Assembly: GCF_001294205.1 (NCBI RefSeq)
Contig: NZ_LAQT01000001.1
Coordinates: forward strand, 124,001-188,000
Origin: Amantichitinum ursilacus
GTDB taxonomy: Bacteria > Pseudomonadota > Gammaproteobacteria > Burkholderiales > Chitinibacteraceae
Reading direction: 5' to 3'
Length of the DNA: 64,000 bases
How positions within the stretch are numbered: the first letter of the stretch is position 1; the number at the start of each line of letters is the position of its first letter. Under the pieces are notes generated by a model that did not search any database, was not told the origin of the DNA, and saw nothing but the letters and a program-made list of their open reading frames with translations. Shown piece after piece: positions 37,501-47,306 of this stretch. The position numbers and the translations under genes were made by a program.

Positions 37501-37933
37501 CGGCAAACGCCAGATCGGCGCGCAGCTTGTCCGGATCAAACTTCTCGCCCTTTTTGATAAAGAACGTGTAGCCCGCCAGATATTCCACCGGGGCCAGCCG
37601 GCCCATGGCGGTTTGCACCGGCACGATCAGGATATCGGCCTGACCCTGGCGCACTTGCCACAAGGTGGCCAGCCGTTCCGAAATCAGATCCTGATGCGGC
37701 GAAAAATGATCGTAGGGCAGGGTTTCCCAGTCGGGCAGCATCGCCACCACCTTGCCGGGCGCCACCCACGCCAGTTCGTCGCGCAAACGCGTGGCGCTGT
37801 GGGCGGTGTCGGTCAGGATCAGCAACGGCCGGGCGGCCTGGGCGTAACGCGCCAGCAGCACGCTATCAGCGGAACCATGAGGAAGTGCGATCTGCAGGCG
37901 ATCGCCGGTCTTGGGCAGGGCGGGAAGGGACAC
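34529..37933 (-). CDS. mfd: Transcription-repair coupling factor Mfd
   Basis: A 1134-residue DNA translocase that removes stalled RNA polymerase and recruits UvrA. Domains in order: UvrB-like N-terminus (1-330), linker D3, the RNA-polymerase-binding CarD-like domain (about 465-530, IGDPVVHEAHGIGLYKG), and two RecA-like helicase domains with Walker A GDVGFGKTEVAL, Walker B DEEHRFG and motif VI region QMRGRVGRS. The TRCF D7 domain ends the protein. Length is normal. The start is GTG at 37933; no in-frame ATG lies close upstream. It is divergent from the GGDEF-EAL gene. Confidence 0.96.
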   Translation of the reverse strand: MSLPALPKTGDRLQIALPHGSADSVLLARYAQAARPLLILTDTAHSATRLRDELAWVAPGKVVAMLPDWETLPYDHFSPHQDLISERLATLWQVRQGQADILIVPVQTAMGRLAPVEYLAGYTFFIKKGEKFDPDKLRADLAFAGYSHVTQVYSPGEFSIRGGLVDLFPMGSTLPYRIDLFDDEVETIRTFDVDTQRSLYPVPEVRLLPAREFPLDEGGRTRFRQRFREVFEGDPSKSRLYKDVSNGATPAGIEYYLPLFFENTATLFDYLPQGTLPVLHGAVHEAAARFWADTQDRYRNLSGEKDRPILTPAALYLQPDTLFATLKDYARLELQAGDNPNTSPLPALDVDRRAENPISKLQAFLGSYAGRVLICAESMGRRETMSQFFADNHLKPEIADNWQAFLDSKAPVMLTASPLYQGFILVGDQQAVITEANLYATVAQARGKKAQKRSNTDSMLRDLSELKIGDPVVHEAHGIGLYKGLVSMDLGEGQTELLLIEYAGTDKLYVPVSQLHVISRYSGGAPEAAPLHKLGSGAWDKARRRAAEQVRDTAAELLNLYARRAAREGHAFDWNFNDYAAFAEGFAFEETADQAAAIEAVLVDMRLGRPMDRLVCGDVGFGKTEVALRAAFAAVAGGKQVAVLVPTTLLAEQHFQTFTDRFSDWPIKIVELSRFRSSKEVAAALKGLEDGTVDIVIGTHKLVQPDVVFKRLGLVIIDEEHRFGVRQKEQLKALRANVDVLTLTATPIPRTLAMSLEGLRDFSVIATAPNKRLAVKTFVAKFSDGVIREAVLRELKRGGQVFFLHNEVETIENVREKLTALLPEARIGVAHGQMRERDLEHVMRDFYAQRFNILLCTTIIETGIDIPNANTIIMNRADKFGLAQLHQMRGRVGRSHHQAYAYLLVPDLEGMTASARKRLEAIQMMEELGAGFYLAMHDLEIRGAGEVLGDSQSGEMQEIGFSLYSQMLNEAVKALKKGIEPDLSQPLGVTTEINLHSPALLPEAYCPDVHERLSLYKRLANCETTDDLDDLMQELVDRFGLLPDPAKVLLDCHKLRMLAKPMGITKIDAADTAIVVNFAKNTSVEPMKIITLIQNKKNYRLAGQDRLRLEGNWPEAPLRAARVKELLGELGKPA

Positions 37934-38247
37934 GGGATTCGGATTCAGGCAGCTGCAAAGACATCATTATACCTGGCCAGCGGCTGCTGGCGCGGCGCTG
38001 ACACAAGAAGCAGCCATACAAACACGCCAGATACATTGCGCTGATAAGGTCGGCAGCCTGTGCGTGCGCGCTGCGGGAACCTTTGGTGCGCCAATTAATA
38101 CACCGTGTACTGCGCGCGGTTGCTTTTTTGGCTCGCTTCCCGAATCATGCCGCTGGAATAACTACGCCTTGCCGTTTTAAACGGTCGTTTAGAACCGTGA
38201 TATCAGGATCGCAGAGCCGATCCGGCAATAGAAATGGTTCTACGGAG
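37934..38247. other. Divergent promoter region, mfd to GGDEF-EAL gene
   Basis: A 314-base gap without a supported gene. TTGCCG near 38169 with a TAGAAC-like hexamer 15 nt later is a poor sigma-70 candidate for the plus-strand gene. Nothing else recognisable was seen. Confidence 0.4.
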
Positions 38248-40788
38248 ATGTACTCGCTCATGCCTTACCGGTGGCTCGGCCCGACCCTGTTTGCCGTTGC
38301 TTATGCAGTGTGCAGTCTGGTGGTCTGGCAGATCAGTCCTGCAACCTCGTATTCGACTCTGATTGCGCCGCAAGCCGGCGTTGCGGTGGCGGCTTTGTCA
38401 CTGCTGGGCGTGCGCTATTGGCCCGGTCTACTGGCGCTGGGCTGGATCACGCCCGCGCTGCACGGACTGGCGCCACTGGCGTGCCTGGAACTGGATGCCA
38501 TCCAGGCGCTGCAAGCCTTGCTTACCCTCAGTTTGTTACCTCAATTTGCTCACGATGGCGGCTTTCGGCTGCGCGATGCTTTGCGCTTTTTAGTGGCAGG
38601 GCCGCTGGTGTCGGCCTTGCTGGGCGCCAGTTTCTCGGCCGTGGTGCTGGGCGCTTTCCAGCACGGCTTGCCCGGCGGCGCGCCGGAATGGCTGACGCTG
38701 TGGCTGGGCGACGCCTTTGGCATGATCACCGTGCTGCCGCTGTGCTACGCGCTGCGCCAGGATGCGCTGCGTATACGCGCCAACTGGCTGATCGAACTGG
38801 TGTTATTGATTTGCGTAGGCGCGGTGACGGCGATGCTGGTGTACCGGCATTTCGAGCTGGGCTACACCGATATGCAGTTTCTGCTGTTCCCCCTGGTGAT
38901 CTGCACCGCCTTGCGCCTGGGGCATATTGGTAATGGCAGCGTGTTGCTGGTGGTTGGCGCGATTGCGCTGGTACAACTCAGCAGCTTGGGCGTTGCTGGC
39001 GCGGGGCTGATCCCGGTGGCGGTGGTGCTGGTAACGGTCGCCATTGCCGGCATGGTGCTGGCGGCGTCGCATCATGAAGAAGCGGTGGGTGCGCGGCGCG
39101 CGCGGCTGGCGGCGCAGGTATTTCATAACGCTACTGAAGGCATTCTGATTACTGATGCCAATGCGCGCATCATCGCGGTCAACCCGGCCTTCAGTCAGAT
39201 TACCGGCTACGACTCGGATGAATCGCTGGGCAAGATTTCGCGCATGTTTCACAAAACCGGCCCGGTGCGCGAGGTGAATCGCGACATGCTCAGCGAACTG
39301 GCCACGCAAGGCCGTTGGCAAGGCGAGATGCTGGATCGGCGCAAAACCGGCGAGGCGTATCCGGCCTGGTTATCGATCAGCGCGGTGCGCGACGACAACG
39401 GCGCCATCGCCAATTATGTGGGTGTGTTTTCCGACTACACGCATCGCAAAGAAGCTGAACAACGTTTGTTTTTTCTGGCCAACCACGATGCCCTGACCGC
39501 TTTGCACAATCGCGTGGCGATGAACGAAGCATTGCAACAAGCAGTGGCGCGCGCGGGCGAAGAAGATCGGCAACTGGCTTTGTTGTTTATCGATCTGGAT
39601 CGCTTTAAAGGCATTAACGACACGCTGGGCCACGATGTTGGCGATGAGTTGCTGAAAGTGATTGCGCAGCGTTTGCGCGGCACTTTAAAAGAAACGCAGT
39701 TGATTGCGCGCCTGGGCGGCGATGAATTCACCATCCTGATTGATAACGTGCGCGATGCCGACGAAGTGGCGCATGTAGCCGAGCGGGTATTGGCTGAATT
39801 AAGCCGCGCCGTGGTTATTAAAGGCCAGGAATTGTTTGTCACCTGCTCGATTGGTATCAGCCTGTATCCCGGCGATGGCAATAGCCCGGCGCAATTGCTG
39901 AAGAACGCAGACGTGGCAATGTATCGCGCCAAAGAACTGGGCAAAAACAATTTCCAGTTTTTTGCGCCCGATATGAATGCGCGCGCGTTCGAGCATCTGG
40001 TGCTGGAAAACAGCCTGCGTTATGCGCTGGAACGGCGCGAACTGGTTTTGCATTTCCAGCCGCAAATCGATCTGGCCACCGGCGAATTGTCGGGCGTGGA
40101 ATGTCTGATTCGCTGGGAACACCCCGAACTGGGCCTGGTGCCGCCGTCGAGTTTTATTCCGCTGGCCGAAGAGAACGGTTTGATCGTGCCGATCGGCGAA
40201 TGGGTGTTGCAGGAAGGCTGCCGCATGATGCGTTTGTGGCAAGTGGCCGGTTATCACATTCCAAGGATGGCGATTAATTTGTCGGCGCGGCAATTCCAGC
40301 GCGAACAACTGGCCGGGCAAGTGCGAAATGCGCTGGAATCATCCGGTATTGCGCCCGAATTGCTGGAGCTGGAAATCACCGAAAGCATGATCATGCAAAA
40401 TCCGCATCGCGCAGTGGCGGTGCTGGAAGAACTGAAACGCATGGGCGTGCAATTGGCGATTGATGATTTTGGCACGGGCTATTCTTCGCTCAGCAACCTC
40501 AAACACTTTCCGCTGGATACCTTGAAGATTGATCGCTCGTTTACCGTGGGCCTGCCCGACGATAGCGACAGCGCCGCCATTACCGAGGCGATTGTGGCAA
40601 TGGCGCGCAAGCTGCGACTGAAGGTGGTGGCCGAAGGCGTTGAGACGGTTGAGCAAATGCTGTTTATGCGCCGCGCCGGCGCGCACGCCGTGCAGGGCTA
40701 TCTGTATGCGCCTGCCATGGACGCCGATAGCCTGCTGCGCTATCTGTTGCGCGAGGGTTTTGCGGCTGCTTCGAGCGGGCTGGGGTAA
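38248..40788 (+). CDS. MASE1-PAS-GGDEF-EAL cyclic-di-GMP enzyme
   Basis: An 846-residue membrane protein that may make and/or break cyclic di-GMP. The N-terminal MASE1-like sensor (about 1-285, eight or more helices) is followed by a PAS domain (287-405). The GGDEF domain has an intact GGDEF at 490-494 but no RxxD inhibitory site before it. The EAL domain has E618-C-L in place of EAL; downstream catalytic segments (NLSARQ, EITES, DDFGTGYSSL, KIDRSF, AEGVET, QGY) are kept. Both activities are therefore possible. GGAG at 38244 abuts ATG 38248, so the in-frame ATG at 38260 is an alternative start. Confidence 0.92.
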   Translation: MYSLMPYRWLGPTLFAVAYAVCSLVVWQISPATSYSTLIAPQAGVAVAALSLLGVRYWPGLLALGWITPALHGLAPLACLELDAIQALQALLTLSLLPQFAHDGGFRLRDALRFLVAGPLVSALLGASFSAVVLGAFQHGLPGGAPEWLTLWLGDAFGMITVLPLCYALRQDALRIRANWLIELVLLICVGAVTAMLVYRHFELGYTDMQFLLFPLVICTALRLGHIGNGSVLLVVGAIALVQLSSLGVAGAGLIPVAVVLVTVAIAGMVLAASHHEEAVGARRARLAAQVFHNATEGILITDANARIIAVNPAFSQITGYDSDESLGKISRMFHKTGPVREVNRDMLSELATQGRWQGEMLDRRKTGEAYPAWLSISAVRDDNGAIANYVGVFSDYTHRKEAEQRLFFLANHDALTALHNRVAMNEALQQAVARAGEEDRQLALLFIDLDRFKGINDTLGHDVGDELLKVIAQRLRGTLKETQLIARLGGDEFTILIDNVRDADEVAHVAERVLAELSRAVVIKGQELFVTCSIGISLYPGDGNSPAQLLKNADVAMYRAKELGKNNFQFFAPDMNARAFEHLVLENSLRYALERRELVLHFQPQIDLATGELSGVECLIRWEHPELGLVPPSSFIPLAEENGLIVPIGEWVLQEGCRMMRLWQVAGYHIPRMAINLSARQFQREQLAGQVRNALESSGIAPELLELEITESMIMQNPHRAVAVLEELKRMGVQLAIDDFGTGYSSLSNLKHFPLDTLKIDRSFTVGLPDDSDSAAITEAIVAMARKLRLKVVAEGVETVEQMLFMRRAGAHAVQGYLYAPAMDADSLLRYLLREGFAAASSGLG

Positions 40789-40826
40789 ACTGCCGGGCTA
40801 TTCACTGAATCGCCGGACCCGCAGTC

Positions 40827-41579
40827 ATGCAGAACAAAGTTGTCATCCATGGTTTCCACGCCGTAGGCACGCGCCTGAAACGCTTTCCCGATAGCGTTAA
40901 CGAGCTTTATCTGAACAGCGCACGCATGGATCAACGCGCCAAAGATCTGGCGCGACTGGCCGAAGCACAAGGTTGCAAGGTGCTACTGGTGGATTCGGCG
41001 CGGTTGGACGGCCTGACCCATGGCGGTCGGCATCAAGGCGTGGCTGCGTTGATCGACGCGGGCAAGTCGTATATCGAAGTCGATGACGTGCTGGAAAACC
41101 TGGGCGATGAACCGCCGTTTTTGCTGATTCTGGATGGCATTACCGATCCGCATAACCTCGGCGCCTGCCTGCGCGTGGCCGATGCCATGGGCGTGCATGC
41201 GGTGATCGCGCCCAAAGACAAATCGGTGGGGCTGAACGCCACCGTGTCGAAAGTGGCCTGCGGCGCGGCCGAAGTGGTGCCGTATGTGATGGTCACCAAT
41301 CTGGCGCGCACGCTGCGCGATCTGAAAGACCGCGATATCTGGATTGCGGGCACCGCGGGTGAAGCGACGACGGACTTGCATCACTTTAACCATACCGGCC
41401 CGCTGGCGTGGGTAATGGGCAGCGAAGGCGAGGGCATGCGCCGGCTGACGCGCGAACATTGTGACGTGCTGGTCAGCATTCCGATGTTTGGTTCGGTGGA
41501 AAGCCTGAATGTGTCGGTGGCCAGCGGCATCGTCTTGTCCGAGACGCGCCGCCAACGCACGGTGGCGGCTGGCAAGTAA
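40827..41579 (+). CDS. rlmB: 23S rRNA (guanosine-2251 2'-O)-methyltransferase RlmB
   Basis: A 250-residue SpoU-class SPOUT enzyme that methylates G2251 in the peptidyl-transferase P loop. The N-terminal L30e-like substrate domain (1-75, [12 protein letters not shown]) precedes the knot domain with [33 protein letters not shown] and [18 protein letters not shown]. The start at 40827 matches the family. A REP-like inverted repeat follows 3 nt after the stop. Confidence 0.95.
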   Translation: MQNKVVIHGFHAVGTRLKRFPDSVNELYLNSARMDQRAKDLARLAEAQGCKVLLVDSARLDGLTHGGRHQGVAALIDAGKSYIEVDDVLENLGDEPPFLLILDGITDPHNLGACLRVADAMGVHAVIAPKDKSVGLNATVSKVACGAAEVVPYVMVTNLARTLRDLKDRDIWIAGTAGEATTDLHHFNHTGPLAWVMGSEGEGMRRLTREHCDVLVSIPMFGSVESLNVSVASGIVLSETRRQRTVAAGK

Positions 41580-41582
41580 CTG

Positions 41583-41687
41583 ATAGGGTGGGTCGTGACC
41601 CACCCATCAAAGCCTTCAAGACGAACGCGGGCGCATGCGCTCCGGTTTTCCTGGCGGCTTTGAATGGTGGGTCGTGACCCACCCTAT
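41583..41687. repeat. REP-like inverted-repeat element, copy C
   Basis: Two 32-bp arms (41583-41614 and 41656-41687) in opposite orientation, each starting ATAGG from the outside and containing GGTGGGTC-N2-GACCCACC then CAAAGCC, flank a 41-bp loop. It fills the gap between the convergent rlmB and mltB stops, where it could act as a bidirectional terminator or mRNA stabiliser. Confidence 0.85.
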
Positions 41688-41688
41688 G

Positions 41689-42795
41689 TTATTTGTGCTT
41701 CTTTTTGCTTGTGGGTTTGGCTTTGGGCTTGGGTGTTGGATCGGGTTGCAGATCATCGTTGGCGTCGTACGCCGTCTTGATCGCATCGGCCAACTGGTAC
41801 ACCACGGTGGCGTATAGCGTGCTGCGGTTGTAGCGCGTCACCACATAAAAGTTGTTAAAGCCCGCGTAATAGTTAGTTACGCCCGCCGTGGTTTCCAGCG
41901 CAAACAGCACTGCTTGTTGCTGCGTATCTACTTCAGTAATCGGCTGCACGCCACGCTGCATCAGTTCCGCCATCGTGTAATGCAGGTTGAACTTGTCGGC
42001 CAGCAATTCCTGTTCGTCACCCGTCACGTTGACGCCCACATAGCCTTTGCCACCGCGTTGCCAGCCTGATGCCGCCAGGAAATTGGCGACGCTGGCGATC
42101 GCGTCTTCGGGCGTGCCCCAAATGTCGCGATGGTGATCACCGTTCCAGTCCACCGCGTATTGGCGAAAGCTGGATGGCATGAATTGCGGCATGCCCATCG
42201 CGCCAGCATACGAACCCATAAACGTAAACGGATCCTGGTTTTCTTCGCGCGCCAGCAGCAGGAATTGCGTCAACTGGTCTTTAAAATAATCAGCGCGGCG
42301 CGGGTAATTAAATGCAATGGTGCTTAGCGCATCAATCACGCGAAAGCTGCCGGTATTGCGGCCATACAAGGTTTCGACGCCAATAATGCTGGTGACGATT
42401 TCGGGCGGCACGCCATAACGGTCTTCCACTTCGGCCAGCGTGTCGTGATAACGCCGCATAAAGCGCGCGCCACCGATAATGCGTTGCGGGCTCATAAAGC
42501 CATTGCGGAATTCGTACCACGGCCGCGAGGTAGATGGTTTGTCCAGCACGGCGATGATATTGGGCTTGGGCGTAATCTTCTGGAACACCGCCGTCAGGTC
42601 GGTGCGATTGAAATCCTGCGTGCCCACCAGTTGGTCGATATAGCTTTGCACTTCCGGCCGCTGCAGCAATTCATCATCAGCATGGGTAGTGCTAGCAAAA
42701 GCGGCGAGGGCGGAAAACATTGCGGTCTTAATATAAGTGCGGATCAAAGCGGATTTCCGGAGAAGAAAAGAATGACGCCGACGGCCCGAGATCAT
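41689..42795 (-). CDS. mltB: Membrane-bound lytic murein transglycosylase B
   Basis: A family-3 lytic transglycosylase (368 residues from this start) that cleaves peptidoglycan glycan strands with anhydro-ring formation. The catalytic Glu lies in SIIGVETLYGRNTG, and the MGSYAGAMGMPQFMPSSFRQYAVD block is diagnostic. An N-terminal hydrophobic stretch ends STTHA before DDE, a signal-peptidase site. From ATG 42795 the signal peptide would be unusually long. A TTG at 42747 preceded by GGAAATCCGC would give a normal one (MIRTYIKTAMFSALAAFA...). No lipobox is seen. The C-terminus is Lys/Pro-rich (PKPKAKPTSKKKHK). Confidence 0.9.
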   Translation of the reverse strand: MISGRRRHSFLLRKSALIRTYIKTAMFSALAAFASTTHADDELLQRPEVQSYIDQLVGTQDFNRTDLTAVFQKITPKPNIIAVLDKPSTSRPWYEFRNGFMSPQRIIGGARFMRRYHDTLAEVEDRYGVPPEIVTSIIGVETLYGRNTGSFRVIDALSTIAFNYPRRADYFKDQLTQFLLLAREENQDPFTFMGSYAGAMGMPQFMPSSFRQYAVDWNGDHHRDIWGTPEDAIASVANFLAASGWQRGGKGYVGVNVTGDEQELLADKFNLHYTMAELMQRGVQPITEVDTQQQAVLFALETTAGVTNYYAGFNNFYVVTRYNRSTLYATVVYQLADAIKTAYDANDDLQPDPTPKPKAKPTSKKKHK

Positions 42796-42814
42796 CAGCC
42801 CGCCGCTTCAAGGT

Positions 42815-43831
42815 TTATTGGGAGAGCGCACTACTTAACAGGCGCGCCGTCACATCGACGATCGGAATAATCCGCTCGTAGGCCATGCGGGTCGGGCCGA
42901 TGACACCCAGCGTGCCGATGACTTCACCATTGGCGTGATACGGCGCGGTGATAATCGAACAATCATCCAGTGGTGCCAGGCCCGATTCGCCACCGATAAA
43001 AATCTTGACGCCTTCGGCACGGTTGCCGGCTTCCATCAATTGCAGCAAAGCGGTTTTGCGCTCGAACAATTCAAACAGCTGGCGCAAGCGGCCCATATTG
43101 GCGGCTAGATCGTCGCTATCCAGCAGATTGCGCTCGCCCGAGATCACCAGGTTTTCGGTGTCGCCGCTTAATACATCCTGGCTGTAGACCACGGCGGTAT
43201 TCAACAACGCGGCCAGCTCGCCTTTTACGGCGCGCACTTCGTTTTCCACCACCTGGCGCAGATTGTGCCAGGTGCGGCCGGTGCAATGCGCATTCAGGAA
43301 ATTGGCGGCTTCAGACAACTCGGACTGGCTGAACAAACTGTTGGTCTGAATGATGCGGTTTTGCACGTCGCCATCGCTGGTCACCAGAATCAGCAACACG
43401 CGCCGATCGGACAACGGCAGAAACTCGATATGTTTAAGCAGTACATCCTGCCGCCGCGGCGTGAGCACCACGCCGGCAAAATGCGTCAGTTGCGACAGCA
43501 GTTGCGATGCGGCGGTGATGGTGCGTTGCGGATTGTCGACTGGCAGGCCGTTGCTGAGCGGTTGCAGTTTGTCGGCATGCAGTTGTTGTACCGACAACAA
43601 CGAATCGACAAAAAAACGATAACCCAGCGAGGTGGGAATGCGCCCGGCCGAGGTATGCGGACTCGCCACAAAACCCAGTTGTTCGAGGTCAACCATCACA
43701 TTGCGGATGGTGGCGGAGCTGATATCCAGGCCCGAATAATGCGAAAGCGCCTTCGAACCAACGGGTTGGCCGTCGGCGATATAACGCTCGACCAGGGTTT
43801 TGAGCAGGATTTGTGCGCGATCGCTAAGCAT
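42815..43831 (-). CDS. hrcA: Heat-inducible transcription repressor HrcA
   Basis: A 338-residue repressor of groE/dnaK-type heat-shock genes that binds CIRCE elements. The N-terminal winged helix contains VGSKALSHYSGLDISSATIRNVM and ASPHTSAGRIPTSLGYRFFVD; the GAF-like dimerisation domain follows (about 105-320). Length is normal. No CIRCE element (TTAGCACTC-N9-GAGTGCTAA) was found before it or elsewhere here, and grpE is not adjacent. It is divergent from nadK. Confidence 0.95.
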   Translation of the reverse strand: MLSDRAQILLKTLVERYIADGQPVGSKALSHYSGLDISSATIRNVMVDLEQLGFVASPHTSAGRIPTSLGYRFFVDSLLSVQQLHADKLQPLSNGLPVDNPQRTITAASQLLSQLTHFAGVVLTPRRQDVLLKHIEFLPLSDRRVLLILVTSDGDVQNRIIQTNSLFSQSELSEAANFLNAHCTGRTWHNLRQVVENEVRAVKGELAALLNTAVVYSQDVLSGDTENLVISGERNLLDSDDLAANMGRLRQLFELFERKTALLQLMEAGNRAEGVKIFIGGESGLAPLDDCSIITAPYHANGEVIGTLGVIGPTRMAYERIIPIVDVTARLLSSALSQ

Positions 43832-43990
43832 GCGCAGATTCTAATCGTTAACCGGCGCAAACTGAACAACGCATTGCGTTTGCACGCGTCATTGGCCCAG
43901 GCCGTGCGGCGACAGTGAAGTAGGCCGTCGTCCACGTGCCTTGGGGTCGTGCTTGTGGTTAAATGCTGCCGTACTTCACCGGACCCCGAC

Positions 43991-44866
43991 ATGCAAAGCC
44001 TGTTCAAAACGATCGTACTGGTTGGTCGCTTCAATACGCCCACACTCGGTGGGCCGTTGCGCCAACTGGCGGCCACCTTGCAGGAGCTGGGGGTGCGGGT
44101 ACTGATAGAAAGCGAAGTCGCTGCCGAACACGGCATTACCGAGATTCCCGTGGTCGAGCGCATCGCCATCGGCAAGCTGGCTGATCTGGTGGTGGTGCTG
44201 GGCGGCGATGGCACCATGCTGGGCGTGGCGCGGCTGGTGGCGCCGTACCGCATTCCATTAATCGGCGTAAACCAGGGTCGCCTGGGTTTCATGACCGACA
44301 TCCCGCTTAGCGACATGGAACGCACCATCAGCGGCATGCTGGCCGGCGCGTTTGTGCCGGAAGAGCGCATCTTGCTGGAAACCACGGTACGGCGCGAAGA
44401 CAAAGAACTGGTGTCGGCGCTGGCGTTTAACGACGTGGTATTCAGCCGCGGTTCCACCGGCGCAATGATTGAATTTGAAATCTTTATCGATCGCCAGTTT
44501 GTCTACAGCCAACGTTCGGACGGCCTGATCGTATCAACCCCGACGGGTTCGACTGCGTACGCGCTGGCATCGGGCGGCCCGATTCTGCACCCCAGCCTGC
44601 CGGCGATTACGCTGGTGCCGATTTGCCCGCAATCGCTATCCAACCGCCCGATCGTCATCAACGACACCAGCGAAGTGGAGTTCCGCTTGACGCGTAATTC
44701 CGATGCGCGCGTGTACTTTGATAACCAGAGCGACTGCGAACTGCACGAAGCCGATCGTGTGATCATCCGCCGCCATCGCAATACGCTGCGCATTCTGCAT
44801 CCGGTGGGGTACAACTATTACGATATGTTGCGTGACAAGTTGCACTGGGGCCAAAAGCTCAACTGA
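43991..44866 (+). CDS. nadK: NAD kinase NadK
   Basis: A 291-residue enzyme that phosphorylates NAD to NADP. Motifs: GGDGTMLG near residues 68-75, the NQGRLGFMTDI loop, NDVVFSRGSTGAMIEFE, and the conserved STPTGSTAYALASGGPI segment. The start at 43991 (MQSLFKTIVLVGR) is preferred over the upstream 43949. recN begins 13 nt downstream, a common pairing in betaproteobacteria. Confidence 0.95.
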   Translation: MQSLFKTIVLVGRFNTPTLGGPLRQLAATLQELGVRVLIESEVAAEHGITEIPVVERIAIGKLADLVVVLGGDGTMLGVARLVAPYRIPLIGVNQGRLGFMTDIPLSDMERTISGMLAGAFVPEERILLETTVRREDKELVSALAFNDVVFSRGSTGAMIEFEIFIDRQFVYSQRSDGLIVSTPTGSTAYALASGGPILHPSLPAITLVPICPQSLSNRPIVINDTSEVEFRLTRNSDARVYFDNQSDCELHEADRVIIRRHRNTLRILHPVGYNYYDMLRDKLHWGQKLN

Positions 44867-44879
44867 TCTGACCAGACCG

Positions 44880-47055
<2,176 letters not shown>

Positions 47056-47306
47056 GCTGGTCGTCGCCGGTGGCGCCTGGCGCGTGCGCTCGCTGCATTT
47101 GTCCGGTGTTGCTGTTTTGTTGCGCTTCGCCGACTCGGTTTCCTGCCTTATGCCACCTGCATGCTAAAGTGACTCGCGCTGCAAGGTGCGCTCAGCCCTT
47201 GCCGCCCTAAAACACAAAAAAAGTATGCCGTCCCCCGGGATGCGCTGCGCCCGGTCGGCCGCGCACAGACGTGGCAAACCATAAAACAAACCGATAGAGG
47301 ATCGAT

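Noticed and set aside
43832-43990. A CIRCE heat-shock operator near hrcA
   Set aside because: No TTAGCACTC or GAGTGCTAA half-sites are present in the hrcA-nadK gap.
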